Shown: in pieces, positions 42,878 to 50,546 of the stretch
Layout: every line of letters starts with the position of its first letter
How positions within the stretch are numbered: position 1 is the first letter of the stretch
NCBI GenBank assembly: GCA_023457495.1
Contig: JAEWLQ010000107.1
Span: 38,387-102,386, forward strand
Direction: 5' to 3'
Source: Pseudomonadota bacterium
GTDB taxonomy: Bacteria > Pseudomonadota > Gammaproteobacteria > Steroidobacterales > Steroidobacteraceae
Length of the DNA stretch: 64,000 bases
Notes under the pieces: generated by a model
What the model was told of the DNA's origin: nothing
Seen by the model: the letters and a program-made list of their open reading frames with translations, nothing else
The model's database searches: none
Translations under genes and position numbers: made by a program

Positions 42878-43226
42878 GTTTACCTCCGGCGAGCATCGGG
42901 CCGAGCGTGTGGCCGCCCAGCAGGTGCATGTGCAGGTGGTACACCACCTGACCGCCGTGCTTGTTGCAGTTGATGATGAGCCGGAACCCGTCGTCCGCGA
43001 TGCCCTCGGCGCGCGCGATGTCGCGCGCGACGATGAACATGTGACCGAGCATGCGCTCGTCCTCGTCCGAGACGTCGTTGACCGTGGGTATCGGCTTGTT
43101 CGGGACGATCAGGATGTGCACCGGCGCCTGCGGACTGATGTCGCGGAACGCGGTCACGCGATCGTCCTTGTGGACGATCTTGGCGGGGATTTCTCCGGCA
43201 ATGATCTTCTCGAAAATCGTGCCCAT
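42870..43226 (-). CDS. hinT: HIT-family nucleotide hydrolase (HinT-like)
   Basis: 118 residues beginning MGTIFEKIIAGEIPAKIVHK. The histidine-triad signature HLHMHLLGG is at the C-terminus, preceded by NCNKHGGQVVYHLHMH, and PVHILIVPNKPIPTVNDV is typical of HinT purine nucleoside phosphoramidases. An upstream in-frame start (43256) would add ten residues. The gene ends inside the iminopeptidase gene and follows the TonB receptor by 43 bases on the same strand, suggesting a minus-strand operon from DUF2946 to pip. Confidence 0.93.
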   Translation of the reverse strand: MGTIFEKIIAGEIPAKIVHKDDRVTAFRDISPQAPVHILIVPNKPIPTVNDVSDEDERMLGHMFIVARDIARAEGIADDGFRLIINCNKHGGQVVYHLHMHLLGGHTLGPMLAGGKHG

Positions 43227-43268
43227 GGTTTCGCGAGCCTCGGTCGGTAGTCGCAAAAGAATACGCGG

Positions 43269-45308
43269 TCAGAATTCCATCCGCACGCCCGCGGCCACCG
43301 CGCGTCCGGGAAGCGGGGCGAACTCCTTGAGCGGAGAGGTATGCCGCCGCGCATCCTCGTCGAGGAGATTCTCGCCGCGCAGGTACGCGAACAGCTTCCG
43401 GTTGCCGAAGGGCGCTTTCCAGGAAACGTCGGCGCCGAGCATCGTGTAGCCGTCGGTCGGCGCTTCGTGAGCGGCGATGCGGTCCTGGTCGGCGAAACGA
43501 TGCGCCGCGATCCCCGCGGACCAGGCCGGGCGCGAGTAGCGGATTTCGCCGCCCACCCGCAGCGGCGGGATTTGCGGCAGATCGCCGCCGTCGACCAGCC
43601 GCGCGCGCACCAGGTCGGCGAGCAGCCGCGTGGACAGTTTGCCGCCGGCGATCTCGAATGCCGGTAGTTGGATCTCGGCCTCTAGACCGCGGAACCGGGC
43701 GTCGTCCTGCCGGTACATCGCGACCGGAAGATCGTCCTCGATGTCGCCGGTGAAGTGCGCGTGGATGTAATCGCGATAGTCGCTCTGGAACGCCGTGAGG
43801 CTCATGCTCCAGGCCTCGTCGTGGGGTTCCCCGTGATATCGCAGCGATGCATCGAAGGTCGTCGCGTGCTCCGGGCGCAGCGTCGCGTCGCCGAACTCGA
43901 AGCGTTGCACCGCGATGTGCGGGCCTTCGGCGTACAGCTCGGTCGACGTCGGGTGACGCTGGGTCGAGGTCACGTTGAGCGCGCTGCTCCAGCCAGTGGC
44001 GAATCGCCACACCAGGCCGCCCGCGAAACTGGCGCGCGCGGCGTCGTAGCCGGCGAGATCCTCGTCGCCCGTGATGCGCTGAGTTTCGAGTCGCGCGCCG
44101 AGCTCGACCGTGAGCGGACCGAACGCGCGCTCCTCGTACGCGAACAATCCCGCATTGCGCGTGATCGAGGCCGGCACGAAGGCCTCCTCACCCACCGCGA
44201 CGAGGTCGATCTCGCGAAACTGCACGCCGAAGCTGCCGCGCCAGTCGGCCAGCGGCGCGTGATCGAACGCGAGCCGCACGGTGAGGCCGTCCTGATCGAA
44301 CCGGGTGCCGACTTCGCCGTCGTCTTCGAGCTCCGCGTGTTCGTACCGATTGAACGAGGCGCGCAGCCGCGCGGAACGCAGCCAGGAATTCGCCGGCCGC
44401 CAGTCGGAGTTCAGATCGAGGCGCGTCTGCTGCAAGTCGATCGCTACGCCATGCTCGGGACCCGGGATGCCGTAAAGCGTCTCGTAACGGCTCAGCGCGA
44501 CGCCGGCGAATCCTGCCGCTCCTGTGCGCGAGATCCCGAGCGCGCCGCCGGTCAATTCACTGGCGGAGCCGGCGATACGTCCGCGGGACTCCGCGATTTC
44601 CTCCGGTGTGAACGCACCGGATTCTCGTGCTCGCCGGGACAATGCGTAGCCGGCGACCTCGACGTCGTCAGTCCTCCGCTGGTACGCATCGCCGTGAAAC
44701 GACCAGCCTTCGATTCCGCCGTCCACGCGCAATGCCGCGGCGCGTTCGTCCAGCGCGGTGTTTCCGCGCAGCTCCGCGGCGCCCTCCATCGCGCCGTCAT
44801 AGGACTGCTCGGGTACGCGCCGCACGAGCACGTTGACCAGTCCACCGGATGCGCCGTTGCCATGCAGCAGGGTTGCCGGTCCGCGCAGTACTTCGACGCG
44901 ATCCGCGAGCAAGGGGTCGATGGTCACCGCGTGGTCGGCCGACAGCGCCGCGGCATCGAGCGACTCGGCGCCGTCCTCGCTGACCAACACGCGTTCGCCG
45001 GACTGGCCGCGGATGATGGGGCGGCTCGCCTGCGGACCAAAATACGTGGCGGTCACGCCCGGCGTGTTCGCGAGTGCTTCGCCGATGCTGGTGCCGCGTT
45101 CGCGGATCAGTTCCTCGCCCGCGAGCACGGCCGTCGGCTGTGCAACCTCGAGCGAGGATTCCCGCAGTGCGCTGGCGGTGACGACGATTTCATACAACGG
45201 ATCGTTCTGATCCCGATCGTCGCCCAGCGCGATCGCGGGAAGGGTCAAACAGGAATAGAAAAGAATCTCGGCGGGCATACGCCGCGCGGCACGGGAAATT
45301 GGAAACAC
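43269..45308 (-). CDS. TonB-dependent receptor, probably metal (ZnuD-like)
   Basis: 679 residues: a signal region, then the TonB box/plug start YEIVVTASALRESSLEVAQP, RERGTSIGEALANTPGVTAT, RPIIRGQSGERVLVSEDGAE and DRVEVLRGPATLLHGNGASG, and a barrel ending GENLLDEDARRHTSPLKEFA with a terminal Phe. SGERVLVLxDG, HGNGASGG and the final 'ARRHTSPLKEFAPLPGR' resemble the ZnuD/heme-zinc receptor group. Its barrel loops are rich in His, Asp and Glu (YIHAHFTGDIEDD), fitting a metal ligand. It lies directly downstream of a DUF2946 gene, a frequent partner of metal receptors. The substrate is inferred. Confidence 0.82.
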   Translation of the reverse strand: MFPISRAARRMPAEILFYSCLTLPAIALGDDRDQNDPLYEIVVTASALRESSLEVAQPTAVLAGEELIRERGTSIGEALANTPGVTATYFGPQASRPIIRGQSGERVLVSEDGAESLDAAALSADHAVTIDPLLADRVEVLRGPATLLHGNGASGGLVNVLVRRVPEQSYDGAMEGAAELRGNTALDERAAALRVDGGIEGWSFHGDAYQRRTDDVEVAGYALSRRARESGAFTPEEIAESRGRIAGSASELTGGALGISRTGAAGFAGVALSRYETLYGIPGPEHGVAIDLQQTRLDLNSDWRPANSWLRSARLRASFNRYEHAELEDDGEVGTRFDQDGLTVRLAFDHAPLADWRGSFGVQFREIDLVAVGEEAFVPASITRNAGLFAYEERAFGPLTVELGARLETQRITGDEDLAGYDAARASFAGGLVWRFATGWSSALNVTSTQRHPTSTELYAEGPHIAVQRFEFGDATLRPEHATTFDASLRYHGEPHDEAWSMSLTAFQSDYRDYIHAHFTGDIEDDLPVAMYRQDDARFRGLEAEIQLPAFEIAGGKLSTRLLADLVRARLVDGGDLPQIPPLRVGGEIRYSRPAWSAGIAAHRFADQDRIAAHEAPTDGYTMLGADVSWKAPFGNRKLFAYLRGENLLDEDARRHTSPLKEFAPLPGRAVAAGVRMEF

Positions 45309-45372
45309 GGTCCACCTGAATCCTGCAAAAAATAGAAACGCGCCAGGCCGCGATGCGGCTGGCGAGGACGTC

Positions 45373-45720
45373 TCAGCAGGTCAGGGCAGGCGGGGCTCGG
45401 GCAGGAGGCCAGAGCCGTGGCGCATCGGGCGCCCACGAGGCCGGTTCGGCCGAATCGATATGGGAGACGGGAAAGTAAAGCGCGACGGGCGTCGACGTGG
45501 CGGCGGGGGGCGCCGGCAAACGGTCGAACTGGACGCACAGGCTGCAATGTTCCGGGGCCGGATGGCCGCCGGCATCGTCGATCTGGGCCGCCTGCGCGCT
45601 CGCCGGCTGCACGTGGAAGTGCGCCAGGTACTGGCTCGTGGCCCCAAGCAGCGCCAGGACCAGCAGCGAGCAGAGGTTGGCCTGGAGCCGGGCGATTCGA
45701 TTGTGGCGGACGCGGCGCAT
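45373..45720 (-). CDS. DUF2946-type small metal-associated protein
   Basis: 115 residues with one N-terminal hydrophobic segment (LCSLLVLALLGATSQYLAHF) and a short exported part. The cysteine/histidine motif HPAPEHCSLCVQFDRLPAPP (HCxxC with nearby His) matches DUF2946 proteins, which commonly precede TonB-dependent copper or zinc receptors. Proline-rich C-terminus (RLWPPARAPPALTC) ends in Cys. It is first in the minus-strand group DUF2946-receptor-hinT-pip and divergent from holA. A metal-sensing or chaperone role is possible but not established. Confidence 0.68.
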   Translation of the reverse strand: MRRVRHNRIARLQANLCSLLVLALLGATSQYLAHFHVQPASAQAAQIDDAGGHPAPEHCSLCVQFDRLPAPPAATSTPVALYFPVSHIDSAEPASWAPDAPRLWPPARAPPALTC

Positions 45721-45797
45721 GGCGGTATGGCCGCCAGCCTATCGGGTGGTTTTCAAGCCCGCAACCCGTCCATTCTTGGCTCATAATCGCCCACAGA

Positions 45798-46802
45798 TTG
45801 AAGCTTACTTTCGACAGCCTCCGAACCCACCTCCAGGGTGAGCCAGCCAGGGCCTATCTCGTTTCCGGTGACGAAGCGCTGCTCGTGGGCGAAGCGGCCG
45901 ATGCGATCCGGGCGCGCGTCCGGCGCGCGGGCTTCGAAGAACGCGAAGTGCATTTCATCGAACGCGTCGCCGATTGGGATGACGTGCGCGCCGGTTCCAA
46001 CAATCTTTCGTTGTTCGGTTCGCGCAAATTGATAGAGCTGCGGCTGCCGTCGGGCAAGCCGGGCACGGGCGGCGCGAAAGCCATCGTCGATCTCCTGGAG
46101 AACGTGAGTCCCGACAACGTCTACCTGATGATCACGGGCAAGCTCGAGCGCGAGCAGAACAATTCCGCGTGGGTGAAGGCCTTCGAATCCGCCGGCGCGT
46201 GGCTGCCGGTTTATCCGGTCGAAGTGGCGCGCCTGCCGCAGTGGCTGCGTGCGCGCGCCGCGACGGTCGGCATCGAGCTCGACGACGAGACGGTGCAGTT
46301 CATCGTCGATCGCACCGAGGGCAACTTGCTCGCGGCGCAGCAGGAACTCGAGAAACTCAAGCTGCTCGCGCCAACGTCGCGCATCGGTCTCGCCGCGGCC
46401 CAGGCCGCCATCGGCGACAGCGCCCGCTTCGATGTCTTCCAGCTCGGTGAAGCGGCGCTCGCGGGCGACGTTACGCGCGGCCTGCGCATCCTCTCGGGCC
46501 TGCGCAGTGAAGGCGTGGAGCCCACGCTCGCGCTGTGGTCGATCACCCGCGAGATCCGCAACACCTGGGGCACGACCCAGTCCGACGGTGCGCGCGGCTG
46601 GCAACGGCCTTCGCCCGCGCTCGAAAGCGCGAAGCGGCGCGCCAGCCGCTTGCCCTACGCGCGGCTCGCGGTGCGCAGCTCGCGCGCGGATCGCATGATC
46701 AAGGGCCAGCAGCGCGGCGATGCCTGGGACGAGATGGCGCTGCTGCTGGTCGAATTCTCGGGACGCCGCGTCCTGCCACTCACTGGAACCCGCAACGCTT
46801 GA
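45798..46802 (+). CDS. holA: DNA polymerase III delta subunit
   Basis: 334 residues. HolA opens the beta clamp for loading. The N-terminus KLTFDSLRTHLQGEPARAYL with VSGDEALLVGEAADAIR is typical, as are FGSRKLIELRLPSGKPG, LITGKLE-type (here MITGKLEREQNNSAWVKAFE) and the C-terminal MIKGQQRGDAWDEMALLLVE. The start is a TTG at 45798; no ATG or GTG in frame gives the family N-terminus. A frame extending upstream to 45417 is a shadow of the divergent gene. The stop overlaps nadD's TTG. Confidence 0.92.
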   Translation: MKLTFDSLRTHLQGEPARAYLVSGDEALLVGEAADAIRARVRRAGFEEREVHFIERVADWDDVRAGSNNLSLFGSRKLIELRLPSGKPGTGGAKAIVDLLENVSPDNVYLMITGKLEREQNNSAWVKAFESAGAWLPVYPVEVARLPQWLRARAATVGIELDDETVQFIVDRTEGNLLAAQQELEKLKLLAPTSRIGLAAAQAAIGDSARFDVFQLGEAALAGDVTRGLRILSGLRSEGVEPTLALWSITREIRNTWGTTQSDGARGWQRPSPALESAKRRASRLPYARLAVRSSRADRMIKGQQRGDAWDEMALLLVEFSGRRVLPLTGTRNA

Positions 46803-47494
46803 ATACTCCTGTCGGCCGCAATTCGTCGGACGAGGGCCCCATCGGCCTGTTCGGCGGCACGTTCGATCCCATCCATTACGGTCATCTGCGCACGGCCTTC
46901 GAGTTGTGGCAGTCGCTGAGACTTTCCGAGGTCCGCTTCCTGCCGACCGGCAATCCGCCGCATCGCGAACGCACGCTCGCGGATGCAGCGCTGCGGCTCA
47001 AAATGGTCCGCGCGGCGGTTGCCGATCAGCCTGCATTCGTCGTGGACGATCGTGAAGTGCGGCGCGCCGGCGCCTCCTACACGGTGGACACGCTGACCGA
47101 ATTGCGCGAGGAATTTCCGGCGCGCTCGCTGTGTCTGCTCCTGGGCATGGATGCATTCCTGGGTCTTCCGAGCTGGCATCGCTGGCGAGAACTGTTCGAT
47201 CTCGCGCACGTCATCGTCGCGCATCGGCCGGGCTGGAAGGCGCCAACGCAGGGCCCCCTAGGCGAACTGATGGTCGACCGCGGCACCGGTGCGGTGAACG
47301 ACCTGCACAAGTCGCGCGCGGGGCGCATCTATGTCCATGCCGTGACCCAGCTCGAAATATCGTCGACCGAATTGCGACAGATCATCGATGCCGGGCGCGA
47401 CCCGAGATTCCTCGTCCCCGATGCCGTTCGCGCGATCATTCGCGAATCGGGGTGTTATGCTCGAAACGACTCAGTCACCCACGGAGTGAAATGA
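46799..47494 (+). CDS. nadD: Nicotinate-nucleotide adenylyltransferase
   Basis: 231 residues. GLFGGTFDPIHYGHLRTAFE is the nucleotidyltransferase start with the HxGH motif (HYGH), and NPPHRERTLADAALRLKMV and GMDAFLGLPSWHRWRELFD are typical. ISSTELRQIIDAGRDPRFLV carries the ISSTxxR motif. It makes nicotinate adenine dinucleotide in NAD synthesis. The start is TTG at 46799 in a TTGA overlap with holA, without a clear ribosome site, so it depends on coupling. The stop overlaps rsfS (ATGA). Confidence 0.94.
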   Translation: MNTPVGRNSSDEGPIGLFGGTFDPIHYGHLRTAFELWQSLRLSEVRFLPTGNPPHRERTLADAALRLKMVRAAVADQPAFVVDDREVRRAGASYTVDTLTELREEFPARSLCLLLGMDAFLGLPSWHRWRELFDLAHVIVAHRPGWKAPTQGPLGELMVDRGTGAVNDLHKSRAGRIYVHAVTQLEISSTELRQIIDAGRDPRFLVPDAVRAIIRESGCYARNDSVTHGVK

Positions 47495-47955
47495 CCACAA
47501 AAGCTCGTTCCCGCCGTGCTCCCGCGCCGGCCAAGTCCTCCATCCCGCAGACTCTCCTGCGTCTCGTCAACACCGCGCTCGACGACATGAAAGCCGTCAA
47601 CGTCAAAGTCATGGACGTGCGGCATCTCACCGACATCACCGACGTCGTCGTCATCGCCTCCGGCAATTCCGATCGCCACGTCAAATCCATCGCGGACCGC
47701 GTGGTGCAACTCGCCAAGCAGAACGACTTCCGCCCGATGGGCGTCGAGGGCGCACGCGAAGGCGAGTGGGTTCTCGTGGACCTGACGGATGTCGTGGTGC
47801 ACGTGATGCTGCCGCGCGTACGGGAGTTCTACGGCCTCGAGAAACTCTGGGAAGACGTCGCTCCGCCGGCAGCGCCCGCGGTCAAGGCGGTCCCGACTCC
47901 GCCACCAGCGAAAAGGGCACCGCGCCGCAAGACTTCCGCGCGCGCGTCCAGATAA
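47491..47955 (+). CDS. rsfS: Ribosomal silencing factor RsfS
   Basis: 154 residues. The RsfS core, LVNTALDDMKAVNVKVMDVR, HLTDITDVVVIASGNSDRHV and WVLVDLTDVVVHVMLPRVRE with FYGLEKLW, is complete. It binds ribosomal protein uL14 and blocks subunit joining when nutrients fall. N- and C-terminal extensions are rich in Ala, Pro, Lys and Arg (about 18 and 33 residues), which is longer than in Escherichia coli. Start at the ATG in the ATGA overlap with nadD. RlmH follows 9 bases later. Confidence 0.94.
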   Translation: MTTKARSRRAPAPAKSSIPQTLLRLVNTALDDMKAVNVKVMDVRHLTDITDVVVIASGNSDRHVKSIADRVVQLAKQNDFRPMGVEGAREGEWVLVDLTDVVVHVMLPRVREFYGLEKLWEDVAPPAAPAVKAVPTPPPAKRAPRRKTSARASR

Positions 47956-47964
47956 ACGCCGCGC

Positions 47965-48405
47965 ATGCGCGTGCGCATCGTCGCGATCGGCACGCGAATG
48001 CCCGCGTGGGTGACCGCGGCCTACGAGGACTACACGCGCCGCCTGCGCAGCTCATTGCGCATCGATCTCGAGGAGTTGCCGGTCGGGCGCGGCAAGGCGG
48101 ACGAGCAGAAACGCCTGCTCGAACGCATCGGCGAGGACTACCTGGTCGCGCTCGACGAGCGCGGCAAATCCCGCACCACCCTAGAGCTCGCCAAATGGTT
48201 AGACGAGCGCATCCAGGACGGGCGGAACCTGAGCTTCGTCATCGGCGGCCCCGACGGCCTCGGGCCCGAGATCCTCGCGAAGGCCGCATTCCGCTGGTCC
48301 CTGTCCGCGCTGACCTTTCCCCACGCCATGGTGAGGGTGATCCTCGCCGAACAGCTGTATCGGGCGCACTCCGTCCTGCACAATCACCCCTACCATCGCG
48401 AATAG
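47965..48405 (+). CDS. rlmH: 23S rRNA (pseudouridine1915-N3)-methyltransferase RlmH
   Basis: 146 residues of the SPOUT methyltransferase fold. RVRIVAIGTRMPAWVTAAYE opens the protein, and the knot region LSFVIGGPDGLGPEILAKAA and LTFPHAMVRVILAEQLYRAH, with SVLHNHPYHRE at the end, is fully conserved. It methylates pseudouridine 1915 in 23S rRNA of assembled ribosomes. RsfS and RlmH are adjacent in most bacteria, as here. Confidence 0.96.
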   Translation: MRVRIVAIGTRMPAWVTAAYEDYTRRLRSSLRIDLEELPVGRGKADEQKRLLERIGEDYLVALDERGKSRTTLELAKWLDERIQDGRNLSFVIGGPDGLGPEILAKAAFRWSLSALTFPHAMVRVILAEQLYRAHSVLHNHPYHRE

Positions 48406-48425
48406 CGATTTCGGCTGAGGGGTCG

Positions 48426-49031
48426 ATGGCCAAACAAGAACAAGAATCGCCGGTCGTGCTGCGGCTGGCATCCGCGTCGCCGCGCCGCCGTCAGTTGTTA
48501 GACCTGATCGGCGTACCCCACGTCGTCACCCCCGCGGACATCGACGAGACGCCGCGCGCGGCGGAAACCGCGGACGAATACGTCGTGCGGCTCGCGCGTG
48601 AAAAGGCCGAGGCCGTTTGCCGGCTTCACCAGGACCTGCCGGTACTCGCGGCGGATACCACCGTCGTGATCGACGACGAGATCCTCGGCAAACCCGAATC
48701 CGAAGCGGACGCGCACGCGATGCTCGCCAAACTCTCGGGACGCGAGCACCTGGTCCACACCGGCATCGCGGTCTGGGCGGCGGGGTCGACCGCGGTCGGA
48801 CTCTCCACGTCGAAGGTCCGATTCGCGCCCTTGTCCGCCGCCGAAATCCACGCGTATTGGCAGAGCGGTGAACCGCAGGGCAAGGCCGGTGCGTATGCCA
48901 TCCAGGGACTCGGCGCCGTATTCGTGCGCGGCCTTGCGGGCAGTTACACCGGCGTCATGGGACTGCCGCTGTACGAGACGGCCGAATTGTTGCGCAACGC
49001 CGGAATCCCGGTGTGGCACGGAAGAATCTGA
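48426..49031 (+). CDS. maf: Maf-like nucleotide pyrophosphatase
   Basis: 201 residues. LRLASASPRRRQLLDLIGVP is the Maf start, and YVVRLAREKAEAV, LAADTTVVIDDEILGKPESE and KAGAYAIQGLGAVFVRGLAG with SYTGVMGLPLYE are conserved. The SxxR (SPRR) and active-site Asp/Glu residues are present. Members of the YhdE group hydrolyse dTTP/UTP and modified nucleotides. The ATG at 48426 fits the family; the upstream open frame is a shadow. It lies between rlmH and rng in the conserved order. Confidence 0.94.
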   Translation: MAKQEQESPVVLRLASASPRRRQLLDLIGVPHVVTPADIDETPRAAETADEYVVRLAREKAEAVCRLHQDLPVLAADTTVVIDDEILGKPESEADAHAMLAKLSGREHLVHTGIAVWAAGSTAVGLSTSKVRFAPLSAAEIHAYWQSGEPQGKAGAYAIQGLGAVFVRGLAGSYTGVMGLPLYETAELLRNAGIPVWHGRI

Positions 49032-49049
49032 AATCTCGAGGGGAAGGGC

Positions 49050-50528
49050 GTGACCACGGAAATCCTGATCAATGTGGCGCCGCGCGAGAACCGCGCCGCG
49101 CTCATCGAAGGTGGCGTATTGACGGAGCTGTTCGTCGAACGACAGAGCCGGCGCGGCATCGTCAGCAATCTCTACAAGGGACGCGTGCAGCGCGTGCTGC
49201 CGGGCATGCAGGCGGCGTTCATCGACGTCGGACTCGAGCGCACCGCGTTCCTGCACGCGGCGGACATCGCCTCGACGGTCAGCGACAGCACGCTGATCGG
49301 CGTCAAGGAAGGCGGGCAGGTCGAAGACATCCGCCGGCTGGTCAACGAGGGAGACGACATCCTCGTCCAGGTCGTCAAGGATCCGATCGGCACCAAGGGC
49401 GCGCGCCTCACTACCTTCGTCGCGTTGCCTTCCCGGCTCATGGTGTACATGCCGCGCGGTGATGGCGTCGGCATCTCCTCGCGCATCGAGGACGAAACCG
49501 AGCGCGCGCGCCTCAAGGCGCTGGTGGCGCAGGCGGTGCCGGAGCGATTCACGGGCGGTTACATCGTGCGCACCGCCGCGCAGGGCGCGACCCTCGAGCA
49601 GATCCGCGAGGACATCGAGTACCTCGGACGGCTCTGGGGCCACGTGAAGGAAAAGGGGCTGCGCGCCCGCGCCGGTGAGCTCGTGTACGAGGACCTGCCG
49701 CTGCCCACGCGCATGCTGCGCGATGAGCTCGCGCGCGGCGTCGATCGCGTGCTGGTCGACAATGCCGCGGCGCACGCGCGCATGCTCGAGTTCGCCGCGG
49801 CATTCATGCCGGGCAGCGACACGAGCATCGAGCTGCATGCCGGTCAGCGGCCGATCTTCGACCTGCACGGCGTGGAAGAGGAGATCGGCAAGGCGCTGGA
49901 GCGCAACGTGTCGCTGAAGTCCGGCGGCCACCTGGTCATCGACCAGACCGAATCGATGACCACGATCGATGTGAACACCGGCGCGTTCGTCGGCCACCGC
50001 AACCTCGAGGACACGATCTTCCGCACCAATCTCGAGGCGGCGGTCGCCATCGCGCGGCAGCTGCGCCTGCGCAACCTGGGCGGCATCATCATCATCGATT
50101 TCATCGACATGTCTGATGCAGCGCACCGTGCCCAGGTCCTGGAGGCGCTGGAGCGGGCCCTGGCGGGCGATCATGCGCAAACGCACATCGCGAGCGTCAG
50201 CTCCCTGGGACTGGTCGAAATGACCCGTAAACGCACCCGCGACAGCCTGGAACATTTGCTTTGTGCGGCCTGTCCCAGTTGCGAAGGTCGTGGCTTCGTA
50301 CGGACACCCGAAACGGTCTGCCACGAGATATTCCGTGAAATTGTGCGACAGAGCAGGCAGTTCCAGTCCAGGGAGCTGCTGATACTGGCGCATCAGAATG
50401 TGATCGATCGCCTGCTCGATGACGAATCGACCGTGCTCGCCGAACTCGAGCACCAGGTGGGCCGGCCGATCCGGCTGCAGGTGGAAGCGCTCTATGGCTT
50501 CGATCAATACGACGTGGTGCTGGCCTGA
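49050..50528 (+). CDS. rng: Ribonuclease G
   Basis: 492 residues from a GTG. The S1 domain (RGIVSNLYKGRVQRVLPGMQ, AAFIDVGLERTAFLHAADI) is followed by the RNase H-like and DNase I-like catalytic parts, with metal-binding Asp residues in TTIDVNTGAFVGHRNLEDT and GGIIIIDFIDM. The zinc-link cysteines are in LLCAACPSCEGRGFV. The length and the lack of a long acidic C-terminal scaffold separate it from RNase E. It matures 5' ends of 16S rRNA and degrades some mRNAs. It sits between maf and yhdP as in other Gammaproteobacteria. Confidence 0.95.
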   Translation: MTTEILINVAPRENRAALIEGGVLTELFVERQSRRGIVSNLYKGRVQRVLPGMQAAFIDVGLERTAFLHAADIASTVSDSTLIGVKEGGQVEDIRRLVNEGDDILVQVVKDPIGTKGARLTTFVALPSRLMVYMPRGDGVGISSRIEDETERARLKALVAQAVPERFTGGYIVRTAAQGATLEQIREDIEYLGRLWGHVKEKGLRARAGELVYEDLPLPTRMLRDELARGVDRVLVDNAAAHARMLEFAAAFMPGSDTSIELHAGQRPIFDLHGVEEEIGKALERNVSLKSGGHLVIDQTESMTTIDVNTGAFVGHRNLEDTIFRTNLEAAVAIARQLRLRNLGGIIIIDFIDMSDAAHRAQVLEALERALAGDHAQTHIASVSSLGLVEMTRKRTRDSLEHLLCAACPSCEGRGFVRTPETVCHEIFREIVRQSRQFQSRELLILAHQNVIDRLLDDESTVLAELEHQVGRPIRLQVEALYGFDQYDVVLA

Positions 50529-50546
50529 ATTGACGAACGAGAGGAG

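Noticed and set aside
43755..45335. 526-codon plus-strand frame over the TonB receptor
   Set aside because: The minus strand encodes a complete TonB-dependent receptor; the opposite frame has no motifs.
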